From a virus, in IMG/VR virus record IMGVR_UViG_3300025769_000698, positions 1-26,552 of that record: a stretch of 26,552 bases of DNA; one strand, given 5' to 3'. The notes below the pieces were generated by a model. It had not been told where the DNA came from and did no database searches. It saw nothing but the letters and a program-made list of their open reading frames with translations. Positions within the stretch are counted from its first letter, which is position 1. Each line of letters starts with the position of its first letter. This document shows, piece after piece, positions 8,341 to 15,052 of the stretch. Both the position numbers and the translations under genes were made by a program.

Positions 8341-9547
8341 CGTAATCCAGTTACCAGACTACACAGACAAGCAAAAGATAGTTACCAAACAAGGTTTAAG
8401 AATTGTTAGCACAGTTGATAACAACTTATTTCCTCAAAAGGTATCTAAACTTGCTAAAGAAAGTAGCACTTTGAAAGCGGTAATTAACTCGTTTGCCGAG
8501 TATGTTAGCTATGGTGCGTTATTGACTGAAAATATGCAGTTGGAGCGCAAGTTAACCAAAGACCTAAACAAGTACTATAACTGGTTTGAGTTGGCTAAAA
8601 GAGTGGCTAAAGACAGAAGAACGTATGGTTACGGCTTTATTGAAGCAATCCGTAAAGGTAGCGAGGTATTCGTATATCATTTAGATGCTTCGCAAGTGCG
8701 ATTTATGGAGTATTTTGGAGAGAAACCAGAAGCAGTAGCGATAAGCAAAGACTGGAACGATACTCGAATTAGACCAATAGAGCGCACATTATATCCTAAC
8801 TACGATGAAGATGGCAGAACGATTATTCCAATAATGGAATATGAAAGCGGAATGATAGACTACCCTTTGCCTATGTGGAGCGGTGCGTTTTTTGATGCAC
8901 AAGTTGAGAGTCTTATAGGGCAGTACAACGCTAATCAGTTCGAGAATGGAGTTACTTTGTCAAGCATTTTGATGTTTGACTTTGGAGATACTACAGATGC
9001 GAATGGAGATGCCGAGAAAGGTTTAGCAAGACAGAAGCAAAAGTTAGAAAGTCAGCTAAAGGGAACGAGTCAAGGCAGAAGCGGTAAGAGTTTAATCGTA
9101 CCGAAAAGTGGAGATGTTGAAGCACCCGAATACATTACCTACCCGATGCAAAAAGAGGGCAGCTTTATTGAGTTGCAAAAGTTAGTAGAGAATAACATTG
9201 TAAAAGCGTGTAGCTGGTTTAGAAGTTTAGCAGGTTTAGAAAGTGCTGGAACTTTAGGCAACAATCAGCAACTACGTAACGAGTGGGAGTTAGCCGAAAG
9301 GTTAATTAGAAACGAGCAGGACATCATTATGGAAGCCTTGCAAAAAGCATTTAAAGGTACTGCATACGAAGGAGAAGTAATGTTCAACAATCAATCGCCT
9401 ATGAACGTAGTTAACGACTTAGACTCTATTACTAAACTATTAGAAAATAAAGATATAATAGGCGAAGCAGCAGTTTATGAGTTGCTAATGATGATGGGAA
9501 TGGATGAAGAACAAGCTAAAATAATAGTAGGAAATGATCGCGAGTAA
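8270..9547 (+). CDS. Portal protein
   Basis: This protein of up to 425 residues has the layout of phage portals. It starts with STVDNNLFPQKVSKLAKESS, a typical early motif where the chain enters the wing. Next come helices around AVINSFAEYV, the DRRTYGYGFIEAI segment, a strand-rich wing with VFVYHLDASQVRFMEY, a long helical stem (about 230-330) containing GNNQQLRNEWELAE, and an acidic helical C-terminus. It would be the ring through which DNA enters the head. No ATG is available near the N-terminus. The first starts are TTG at 8270 or GTG at 8276, both inside the preceding gene, and a stop lies just upstream at 8258-8260. It overlaps the next gene by 14 bases. Confidence 0.75.
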   Translation: MNVQKKIKNHPRKSHQSSFQVTNNVIQLPDYTDKQKIVTKQGLRIVSTVDNNLFPQKVSKLAKESSTLKAVINSFAEYVSYGALLTENMQLERKLTKDLNKYYNWFELAKRVAKDRRTYGYGFIEAIRKGSEVFVYHLDASQVRFMEYFGEKPEAVAISKDWNDTRIRPIERTLYPNYDEDGRTIIPIMEYESGMIDYPLPMWSGAFFDAQVESLIGQYNANQFENGVTLSSILMFDFGDTTDANGDAEKGLARQKQKLESQLKGTSQGRSGKSLIVPKSGDVEAPEYITYPMQKEGSFIELQKLVENNIVKACSWFRSLAGLESAGTLGNNQQLRNEWELAERLIRNEQDIIMEALQKAFKGTAYEGEVMFNNQSPMNVVNDLDSITKLLENKDIIGEAAVYELLMMMGMDEEQAKIIVGNDRE

Positions 9548-9974
9548 AGCAGAGATAAAAGCGTTAGCATTTAGCAATACGTTTGATATAAATGCCGTAA
9601 AGGATAACTTGATTCAGTTGGTAGAGTGGGAACAAGTATTGTCTTTATTCGGAGCTGATTTTTACGATGATGTGGTGGCTAATCCAGCGAGTTATACAAC
9701 GCTAATAGACACCTATTTAAAGCCTTACATCGCTTATAATGTAAAAGCTTATTTGAGCAAAGCTAATCACATTAAGACTGGGAATAAAGGCGCACAAACG
9801 GCACAAGGTAGTAACGAGCAGATAGCTAACGTGGAGTTCGCCAAGCGTGAGGCAATGAATATGGCTACCAAGTATAAACGTCAAATGATTACTTACTTGG
9901 ATAACACCAAACCGACTTTGTGGAAAGGAGAGCCAAAGGATGACCAAATAATTAACAAGATCATAATAATGTAA
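9534..9974 (+). CDS. Head-tail connector-like protein
   Basis: This 146-residue, largely helical protein begins inside the end of the portal gene and ends at the TAATG of the next. The order of short helices (AEIKALAFSNTFD, LIQLVEWEQVLSLFG, DTYLKPYIAYNVKAYL) resembles head-completion or connector proteins of the gp6/gp15 type in Bacteroidota phages, where a helical core packs against the portal. No catalytic motif and no membrane segment is visible. Context right after the portal is the strongest support. The family call is tentative. Confidence 0.55.
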   Translation: MIASKAEIKALAFSNTFDINAVKDNLIQLVEWEQVLSLFGADFYDDVVANPASYTTLIDTYLKPYIAYNVKAYLSKANHIKTGNKGAQTAQGSNEQIANVEFAKREAMNMATKYKRQMITYLDNTKPTLWKGEPKDDQIINKIIIM

Positions 9975-10366
9975 TGGACAGCATTTACGTTACAAATTAC
10001 TTTACTAATGGAATAGAAAGTAGCTTTATTTTAGCTGCTTTCTTTTTTCTTTTGTTAGCGTTTGTGACCAGTAAGTGGTTTCAGTTTACTATTCGAGATA
10101 TAGAATCGGATCGTACACCATTAGAAGTATCTTGGCAGTTTTGGTGGCTTGATAATTACAACTCCGTTATTTCTTTTTTCTTAATGTGTTTTCCTATTAT
10201 CGTATTTACCGAAGATTTGGTGCATTGGCTTGGGTTAAACTTTTTACCAGATGCGATGAAGACTGAAAATCCAATGTATATCTATTACATTTTTGGTTTG
10301 TCTTTTGGATGGGTGCTGGAAGTGATTTTAAAGAAAGCGAAGTTAATTAGAAACGCACAAAAATAG
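9974..10366 (+). CDS. Membrane protein with about three transmembrane segments
   Basis: This 130-residue protein has hydrophobic segments at about residues 17-35 (SFILAAFFFLLLAFVT), 63-80 (YNSVISFFLMCFPIIVFT) and 100-118 (YIYYIFGLSFGWVLEVIL), with a basic C-terminus. It starts at the TAATG overlap with the connector-like gene and lies two genes before the endolysin. It could be a holin, an antiholin or a superinfection-exclusion protein. The size and number of segments fit a class I holin, but the following 83-residue protein is an equally good candidate. Confidence 0.6.
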   Translation: MDSIYVTNYFTNGIESSFILAAFFFLLLAFVTSKWFQFTIRDIESDRTPLEVSWQFWWLDNYNSVISFFLMCFPIIVFTEDLVHWLGLNFLPDAMKTENPMYIYYIFGLSFGWVLEVILKKAKLIRNAQK

Positions 10367-10370
10367 AGAA

Positions 10371-10622
10371 ATGGATAAAGTAATAATAGGTGCAATTTTG
10401 TTGATTCAGTCAATACAAACGGAAAGTTTTAAGAATAAGATAGTGGATGTCTGCTTGACTATTTCAACTGGTATGGGAGTCTATTTTACTTTGCCTTTTC
10501 AAATTTCTACTAACTTTTATGCTCAAGAGATTTTTAGAAGCATAACGAGTATAGTGACTGCAATTGTCATACTTATAGCATCTTTATTTATCCGCAGATG
10601 GTGGAGTAAACGATTTAAATGA
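10371..10622 (+). CDS. Small membrane protein, holin candidate
   Basis: This 83-residue protein has an N-terminal hydrophobic stretch (about 4-14), a middle one (about 27-42) and a strong C-terminal one (about 56-73, ITSIVTAIVILIASLFI), followed by the basic tail RRWWSKRFK. It overlaps the endolysin start by 4 bases (ATGA). This coupled layout is typical of holin-endolysin pairs, in which the holin permeabilises the inner membrane to release the amidase. No family motif is recognised, so the holin call rests on size, topology, charged tail and coupling. Confidence 0.6.
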   Translation: MDKVIIGAILLIQSIQTESFKNKIVDVCLTISTGMGVYFTLPFQISTNFYAQEIFRSITSIVTAIVILIASLFIRRWWSKRFK

Positions 10623-11095
10623 GATTAATCAAAAGAATATTTATTCATTGCTCTGCTGGTTTCGGAGATGTCGAAAGCATCAAAAGACATTGGAAGTCTA
10701 TTGGGTGGAAGTCCGTAGGCTATCACAGAATAATTGCTGAAGATGGCAAGGTATTCCAGTTAGCACCATACGAGCAAATGACTAACGGAGTCAAGTATTA
10801 CAATAGCACAAGCATTCACATTTGCTACATTGGTGGAGTAGATAGGGCAAACGTACACAAGGCAAAAGATAGTCGCACAGAAGCGCAGAAAGAAGCATTA
10901 ATATGTGAGATTGAAAATGCTTTGCTATACCTTAAACAATTTCAAAGCATAGATGATGTTCAAATATTAGGGCATAGGGACATCAGCGAAGATAAAAACT
11001 TAAACGGCAAGGTGGATGCGTGGGAAAGGATCAAAGAATGCCCAAGCTTTGACGCTATTCCCGAATATAAACACCTAATAGAAAAATACAAATAA
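10619..11095 (+). CDS. N-acetylmuramoyl-L-alanine amidase endolysin (Amidase_2 type)
   Basis: This 158-residue enzyme cleaves the bond between the muramic acid and the stem peptide of host peptidoglycan at lysis. The visible signature includes IHCSA with likely zinc ligand His10, VGYHRII (Tyr35, His36), SIHICYIGG (about 65-73), GHRD with likely ligand His119, and KECPSFD with likely ligand Cys141. This is the usual His-His-Cys zinc set of the family. Between His119 and Cys141 lies an EF-hand-like loop, DKNLNGKVDAWE (125-136). It lacks a signal peptide, so it needs a holin. It is coupled to the preceding membrane protein by an ATGA overlap. Confidence 0.93.
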   Translation: MRLIKRIFIHCSAGFGDVESIKRHWKSIGWKSVGYHRIIAEDGKVFQLAPYEQMTNGVKYYNSTSIHICYIGGVDRANVHKAKDSRTEAQKEALICEIENALLYLKQFQSIDDVQILGHRDISEDKNLNGKVDAWERIKECPSFDAIPEYKHLIEKYK

Positions 11096-11099
11096 TACC

Positions 11100-11108
11100 T
11101 TATATTTA
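11100..11108 (+). promoter_or_regulatory. Promoter-like box TTATATTTA
   Basis: This box is one base from the Bacteroidota -7 consensus TAnnTTTG and belongs to a recurring set in the window (TTATMTTTR). The next gene starts with GTG only 5 bases later, so a transcript from here would be nearly leaderless. No clear -33 TTG is seen. It is a weak candidate. Confidence 0.25.
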
Positions 11109-11112
11109 AAGC

Positions 11113-11325
11113 GTGAAACTACACGAGTTAAAAGACAAGTTAAGCCAGTTAAACCTAAAAGACTACGATGGTATGCACTTGGATAGCGGCACTATCTTGG
11201 ATGCTGAAAAGTTTGTGCAGAATCACATATCTTTTTTAGAAGCCAATGCAGGTAATATCACTTATTTATGTTATTACGATAGGCTTTTGGAATTTTATAA
11301 CAAAACACAAAACAATGAATTGTAA
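11113..11325 (+). CDS. Small acidic hypothetical protein
   Basis: This 70-residue ORF starts with GTG and lies between the endolysin and the metallophosphoesterase. It has two helical parts, an N-terminal amphipathic helix (ELKDKLSQLNL) and a second part (AEKFVQNHISFLEAN) separated by a Gly/Asp-rich turn, and no membrane segment. Its last 11 bases overlap the next gene's ATG. I do not recognise a family. Tight packing, an ORF that fills the gap, and plausible composition support it as real. Confidence 0.6.
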   Translation: MKLHELKDKLSQLNLKDYDGMHLDSGTILDAEKFVQNHISFLEANAGNITYLCYYDRLLEFYNKTQNNEL

Positions 11326-12505
11326 AAACGCCTTAAGCACCTACCCAAGACAAAAAAACGAAAGTAATAACAAGTGGTTTAAACGAGTTGCTGAACTTAC
11401 TGGACTACATCACAAGAGCCTTAATAAGTATTTTTACACTCATCGAAACTTTGTAGAAACCCAGCGCAAATACGACAAGCAAGGCAATGTCATAAGCAGA
11501 GTTGAAAAGCTACAACAAGAAAATTTATTAGATGTCCCAGATGGCTTGGAACTATCAAGGTTAAGCACTAATGTTACTACTGGTCAACAATGGCAAATCT
11601 ACACAAAAGAAAGCCAAAATAAAGCCTTTTTTAAGCTAAATAAAGACTTAATCAAGCAAACACTTAAGGAGTGTAATTTAAAGCCTTTAAACGCGCCTAA
11701 AATCACTCCGACAAGCAATAAAGTTTTAAAGGTAACTTATACAGATGTTCACGTTGGACTAAACATTACCGAAAACTTGTACGGACTGCGCCAATGGAAT
11801 GAGTTCCAGTTGATGGATGCACTCCAGAAGATAGTTTACTATGTAAGTGAGCAGTTTAACGGACAATCTAAAATAATAGTAGCCGACTATGGCGATTTTA
11901 TGGATGGATGGGATGCCAAGACCACAAGAGGCGGTCATATATTAGACCAAAATATGAGTAACGAGGAAGCGTTTAAGGTAGGTGCGCAGTTCAAAATAGA
12001 GTTAGCCAAGCGATTAGCGAAGTTTGGAGTTCCTTTGGAATTTTACAATGTTACTAATGACAATCATTCGGGTAGTTTTAGTAAGATAGTTAATATACAC
12101 GTTAAAGAGGTATTAAGCTACTTACTGCCTGGAGTTAAGTATGAGATATTTAACGACTTTATCAGTCATTATTTCGTGGGTAAGTGGTGTTTCATTTGTT
12201 CGCACGGAAAGGATGAAAAGCATTTGAAGTACGGCTTTAACACCAAGCCAGACGACAAAGCCAAAACGCACATAAATCGCTATATTGATAAGCACGATTT
12301 ACATAAGTATAGAATCGTATGCGAATTTGGCGATAAACACCAATTAATTCGTGATACCAGCCACGCTAAATTTGAGTACAATGTGTACTGGGCATTGAGT
12401 CCAGCGAGTGACTGGGTGCAGACGAACTTTGCAGATGGGCGCAGAGGTTTTTGTATTGAGGAGATAGCCGATAATTTTAAAACATTTACAAGCATTCAAC
12501 TATGA
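11315..12505 (+). CDS. Calcineurin-like metallophosphoesterase-related protein
   Basis: This 396-residue protein uses the ATG at 11315, which follows ACACAAAACA, rather than an in-frame upstream start inside the previous gene. The metal-binding motifs of calcineurin-like phosphoesterases are visible in order: DVH (Asp144, His146), GDFMD (Asp194), NDNH (Asn250, His251), SHG (His297) and GDKH (His342) in place of the common GHxH. Residues about 15-55 are basic and could bind DNA. Such enzymes hydrolyse phosphodiesters, as in Mre11/SbcD nucleases and nucleotide phosphodiesterases. Its place among lysis genes is unexpected. It overlaps the next gene by ATGA. The exact substrate cannot be read. 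Confidence 0.8.
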   Translation: MNCKNALSTYPRQKNESNNKWFKRVAELTGLHHKSLNKYFYTHRNFVETQRKYDKQGNVISRVEKLQQENLLDVPDGLELSRLSTNVTTGQQWQIYTKESQNKAFFKLNKDLIKQTLKECNLKPLNAPKITPTSNKVLKVTYTDVHVGLNITENLYGLRQWNEFQLMDALQKIVYYVSEQFNGQSKIIVADYGDFMDGWDAKTTRGGHILDQNMSNEEAFKVGAQFKIELAKRLAKFGVPLEFYNVTNDNHSGSFSKIVNIHVKEVLSYLLPGVKYEIFNDFISHYFVGKWCFICSHGKDEKHLKYGFNTKPDDKAKTHINRYIDKHDLHKYRIVCEFGDKHQLIRDTSHAKFEYNVYWALSPASDWVQTNFADGRRGFCIEEIADNFKTFTSIQL

Positions 12506-12912
12506 AAAAATTAATACTGATCATTCTATTGTTTGGAGTAAGTCAAGCACAAGTCAACAAGAAGAAGTTAAGAAGCAATATAAAAGACTGCGAGAACGCA
12601 TTATCAGCGTGTTTAAGCGCAAAAGATACGATAAGTGATACAATCTACATCTATAGCGCAAAAGAAGCCGTAAAAGTCGCAAAACAAGTTGAGAAAACAA
12701 AGCGCAAAGTAAAAGTCCAGGAAACAAAGCAGAACAAATCGAACAATAAAACCGATGTCAAGACTGATTGGTTTTTAAACTTGATGCAAGGAATGACGAG
12801 AATGACTGCAATACTAACTGCTGGCGGCTTTGTGGGTGGTGGCGTAGTGATCACAAAGTTGCTACAAGCAGCAAAATCTAAAATAAGTTGGCTGAATTGG
12901 CTACCTATTTAA
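12502..12912 (+). CDS. Secreted protein with C-terminal hydrophobic segment, spanin-like topology
   Basis: This 136-residue protein has a clear N-terminal signal peptide, MKKLILIILLFGVSQAQ, with likely cleavage after SQA. A charged Lys-rich helical stretch (about 18-90) has two cysteines (in KDCENALSAC). A Gly-rich hydrophobic segment follows at about 103-125, and the end is SWLNWLPI. An exported N-terminus plus a C-terminal membrane segment resembles a one-component spanin, which bridges inner and outer membranes at lysis. The signal peptide lacks a lipobox cysteine, so a standard u-spanin is not shown. It is the last gene of the late block and is ATGA-coupled to the phosphoesterase. Confidence 0.65.
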   Translation: MKKLILIILLFGVSQAQVNKKKLRSNIKDCENALSACLSAKDTISDTIYIYSAKEAVKVAKQVEKTKRKVKVQETKQNKSNNKTDVKTDWFLNLMQGMTRMTAILTAGGFVGGGVVITKLLQAAKSKISWLNWLPI

Positions 12913-12949
12913 TGTGCATAAAAAAATAAAAAACGAAAGTATAAACGAC

Positions 12950-12958
12950 TTATCTTTA
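12950..12958 (+). promoter_or_regulatory. Promoter-like box TTATCTTTA
   Basis: This is one member of the recurring TTATMTTTR set. It lies 38 bases after the end of the late block and about 48 bases before a strong terminator hairpin. A transcript starting about 7 bases downstream would be a short RNA of roughly 75 bases. No good -33 TTG is seen upstream, so promoter activity is uncertain. Confidence 0.3.
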
Positions 12959-13005
12959 CGACTCTATGACGCCCTATTCTGGGTAGTTTCATTGTTTTTG
13001 TTTTG

Positions 13006-13038
13006 GTGCGCATCGTAACTGGTGCGCACTTTTTTTTT
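13006..13038 (+). terminator. Intrinsic terminator at the end of the late block
   Basis: Stem GTGCGC at 13006-13011 pairs with GCGCAC at 13024-13029 across a 12-base loop, followed directly by nine T residues (13030-13038). The element also contains a direct repeat GGTGCGCA (13005-13012 and 13021-13028), because GTGCGCAC is itself a palindrome. It separates late lysis genes from the early block. The rest of 12913-13005 holds a minor CCC/GGG hairpin (12972-12983) and no gene. Confidence 0.8.
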
Positions 13039-13068
13039 AATTATTTTTATTTTTTTTCTTAAAAAGTT

Positions 13069-13097
13069 TTTGTTTTTAAAAAATAGTTTTATATTTG
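13069..13097 (+). promoter_or_regulatory. Bacteroidota-type promoter for the early block
   Basis: TTTG at 13069-13072 lies 17 bases before TATATTTG at 13090-13097, which fits the Bacteroidota sigma-ABfr pattern TTG-N17-23-TAnnTTTG exactly. It sits in a very AT-rich stretch after the late terminator and 33 bases before the first early gene. It is the best promoter in the window and probably drives the regulator/recombination operon. Confidence 0.7.
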
Positions 13098-13130
13098 TGT
13101 TAAGTTATTAATTAATCAAAAACAAACACA

Positions 13131-13343
13131 ATGAAAAATTTTACAACAAGAATGATTGGCAGAAAAGTAGAAGTATCTTTTAAAAACCCAAAATATGTTA
13201 CGGCAACATTTCAAGCGCAATTAGCGTCTTTTGCTTGTCAAGGTAATTGGGCGACTCAAATGGTTTCTATACCTAAAAATGAATATTCTATTGAAAAATT
13301 ACAAGAAGAAGTAGAAAGACAGTTTAATGTTTATTATTATTAA
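13131..13343 (+). CDS. Small hypothetical protein, first gene of the early block
   Basis: This 70-residue protein follows the strong promoter and an A-rich leader ending ACACAATG. Its N-terminal half is beta-like (MIGRKVEVSFKNP, YVTATFQAQLA). A short helix (SIEKLQEEVERQF) and YYY complete the C-terminus. I recognise no family. The promoter context suggests early, strong expression. Small early phage proteins often modify host functions, but nothing here shows which. Confidence 0.7.
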   Translation: MKNFTTRMIGRKVEVSFKNPKYVTATFQAQLASFACQGNWATQMVSIPKNEYSIEKLQEEVERQFNVYYY

Positions 13344-13404
13344 TAAACCAACGGAGTATGCCGAAAATCCGAAACAGAGTAGGCTAATTTTAAAACTTAT
13401 AACA

Positions 13405-13986
13405 ATGATAAACCAATTAAAAGCAGAGCGCAAAAGACAAAAGATAAGCAGAGCAGCAATAGCACCTAAACTTGGTGTTACCGAAGCTACATTATTTAAC
13501 TGGGAAAGTGGCAAGAACGACATCACCTTCGGCAAGTTCTTGGATTACGCCAAGCTTCTTGGAATAGAAGTTAGTATCGAATTCCAAAGCCAGCAGAATA
13601 ACAAAGTAAACCAATCGTTAGAAGTAGTTGAGCGACTTACAGAATTGAAGCTGCCCAAAAGCCTTAACGATCGTAACGAGTTAACTGGCATATACACTAA
13701 CACTTATTTTGAGTGCGAAAGTTTAACAGATGAGGAAATAGAGATTTCATTATGCTTTAATGACCTTGATGTTTGGTTTGATTACGTTATAGAACGTGAT
13801 GCAGTTGTTGAACATTTTTACACTACCAATTCCCAGTACGAAGCATTAGTTGATATGGACTATTTAGCAGAGAAACAAGCGTGGGTAAGCTACGAGGAAA
13901 TTGAGTTAGATTACGAGCAAATATTCAACTACTTGGTACGGACTGGCGAAATTGCTAATTATTTACAATATCAAATTGAGGAATGA
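13405..13986 (+). CDS. XRE-family helix-turn-helix regulator with novel C-terminal domain
   Basis: This protein is 193 residues from ATG 13405 (leader TTATAACA). A longer in-frame start at 13327 would overlap the previous gene and add a non-HTH tail, so it was not chosen. Residues about 4-55 are a Cro/CI-type HTH: LKAERKRQKISRAAIAP, LGVTEATLFNWESGK, FLDYAKLLGIEV. Residues 70-193 are acidic, rich in aromatic residues and unlike common CI or peptidase domains; no Ser-Lys cleavage pair is obvious. It is in the same direction as all genes, so it is probably an early or lytic regulator rather than a classical divergent prophage repressor. Confidence 0.85.
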   Translation: MINQLKAERKRQKISRAAIAPKLGVTEATLFNWESGKNDITFGKFLDYAKLLGIEVSIEFQSQQNNKVNQSLEVVERLTELKLPKSLNDRNELTGIYTNTYFECESLTDEEIEISLCFNDLDVWFDYVIERDAVVEHFYTTNSQYEALVDMDYLAEKQAWVSYEEIELDYEQIFNYLVRTGEIANYLQYQIEE

Positions 13987-14082
13987 GAATAAGAAGCACA
14001 GTAAAACCAGATATTCAGTTAAGTTTCAACGACTGGATAAAATACATTAGAGAACAAGTAAACAAAACTAAAAAATAAAGCA

Positions 14083-14700
14083 ATGGAAAATTTAGCACTA
14101 ATAACAGAGAAAGATTTGAGTTTAGTTGATGAAAACTCGCTCAACGCACAACAACTTAAACAACTACTTAAAAAGACTCCAGAGAGATACGTTCACAAGC
14201 GACCTGCTAAAGGTGGTGGGAGTTGGGACTATGTGACTGGCGGATACGTTAAAAAGGTCTTAAACTTGATGTTTGGCTGGGATTGGGATTTCGAAATAAT
14301 GGATGAAAAAATCATTCACGGAGAAGCAGTAGTTAAAGGTCGTTTAACTTGCCGTACAAATGGGCGCACAATTGTCAAAATGCAATATGGGAATAAAGAC
14401 ATAATGACTAAACGTGGAAGTAATGAGCCGTTAAGCATAGGTAACGACTTAAAGGCTGCCGCTACTGATGCACTCAAGAAGTGCGCTGCTGAAATTGGAA
14501 TAGCTGCTGATATTTACAATAAGATGGACTTTAACGAGGTCAATGTTCACGTTCCGCAGTCACGAGATTGGAAAGCAGAATTAGAAGCGGAAAACTCTAT
14601 TACTGGACTTAACGAAATATGGCGGCAAATGTCCGAGAATGAGCAGGTAAGATACAAGCTATTGTATACTGAAAGGCTTAACGAATGTGGCTTGAGTTAA
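14083..14700 (+). CDS. Rad52-like single-strand annealing protein
   Basis: This 205-residue protein is expected to anneal complementary single strands in phage recombination. It has GGGSWDYVTGGYVKKVLN (44-61), then FGWDWDFEI, then a beta region VVKGRLTCRTNGR, and the strongly conserved helix GNDLKAAATDALKKCAAEIG (120-139), as in the Rad52/Rad22 and phage Sak families. The length is normal for a phage member lacking the eukaryotic C-terminal region. A PD-(D/E)XK exonuclease is encoded two genes later, and the pair would form a two-component recombination system. The promoter-like TAGATTTG downstream separates it from that gene. Confidence 0.9.
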   Translation: MENLALITEKDLSLVDENSLNAQQLKQLLKKTPERYVHKRPAKGGGSWDYVTGGYVKKVLNLMFGWDWDFEIMDEKIIHGEAVVKGRLTCRTNGRTIVKMQYGNKDIMTKRGSNEPLSIGNDLKAAATDALKKCAAEIGIAADIYNKMDFNEVNVHVPQSRDWKAELEAENSITGLNEIWRQMSENEQVRYKLLYTERLNECGLS

Positions 14701-14761
14701 TTATTTTAAACTTTTTTTTATTTTTTTTAACCTACATAGTAAATAATTAAAAAAGTCTTTG

Positions 14762-14769
14762 TAGATTTG
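14762..14769 (+). promoter_or_regulatory. Promoter-like -7 box TAGATTTG
   Basis: This is an exact TAnnTTTG match, 30 bases before the next gene and after the AT-rich gap 14701-14761. No TTG lies 17-23 bases upstream, so the promoter is incomplete and only tentative. Confidence 0.35.
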
Positions 14770-14798
14770 GGTATCGTTAACAACAAAAAACAAAAACA

Positions 14799-15026
14799 AT
14801 GGAATTTAACACAAAAAACAGAGAAGCCTTAATTGAGCAACTTAAAGAGGCTAACAAGTCATTAGAACTTTCGGTTGAAACATTTGAATATCTGGAGGCT
14901 AAATCAAGCACAAAAGACCAACTCTGGCGATTAGTTGAGATTGAATCTAAAAAGACTTTTATCAAAATGATTGAAAAAGCTTTGATTGATAACAATCCAT
15001 TTGGTTTAGAAACTGAATTTATCTAA
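14799..15026 (+). CDS. Small helical hypothetical protein
   Basis: This 75-residue protein has the leader AAAACAAAAACA before ATG, the usual start context here. It is charged and almost fully helical (EALIEQLKEANKSLELSVE, LWRLVEIESKKTFIKMIEK), perhaps forming a coiled-coil dimer. It lies between the Rad52-like annealing protein and the exonuclease, so it could be an accessory to recombination. No family is recognised and the role is inferred only from position. Confidence 0.7.
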   Translation: MEFNTKNREALIEQLKEANKSLELSVETFEYLEAKSSTKDQLWRLVEIESKKTFIKMIEKALIDNNPFGLETEFI

Positions 15027-15052
15027 AATTTAATTAACCATAAAACAAAACA

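Noticed and set aside
13983-14051. A 22-residue ORF beginning at the ATGA overlap after the XRE gene
   Set aside because: It is too short with no recognisable feature. The coupling is suggestive but could occur by chance.
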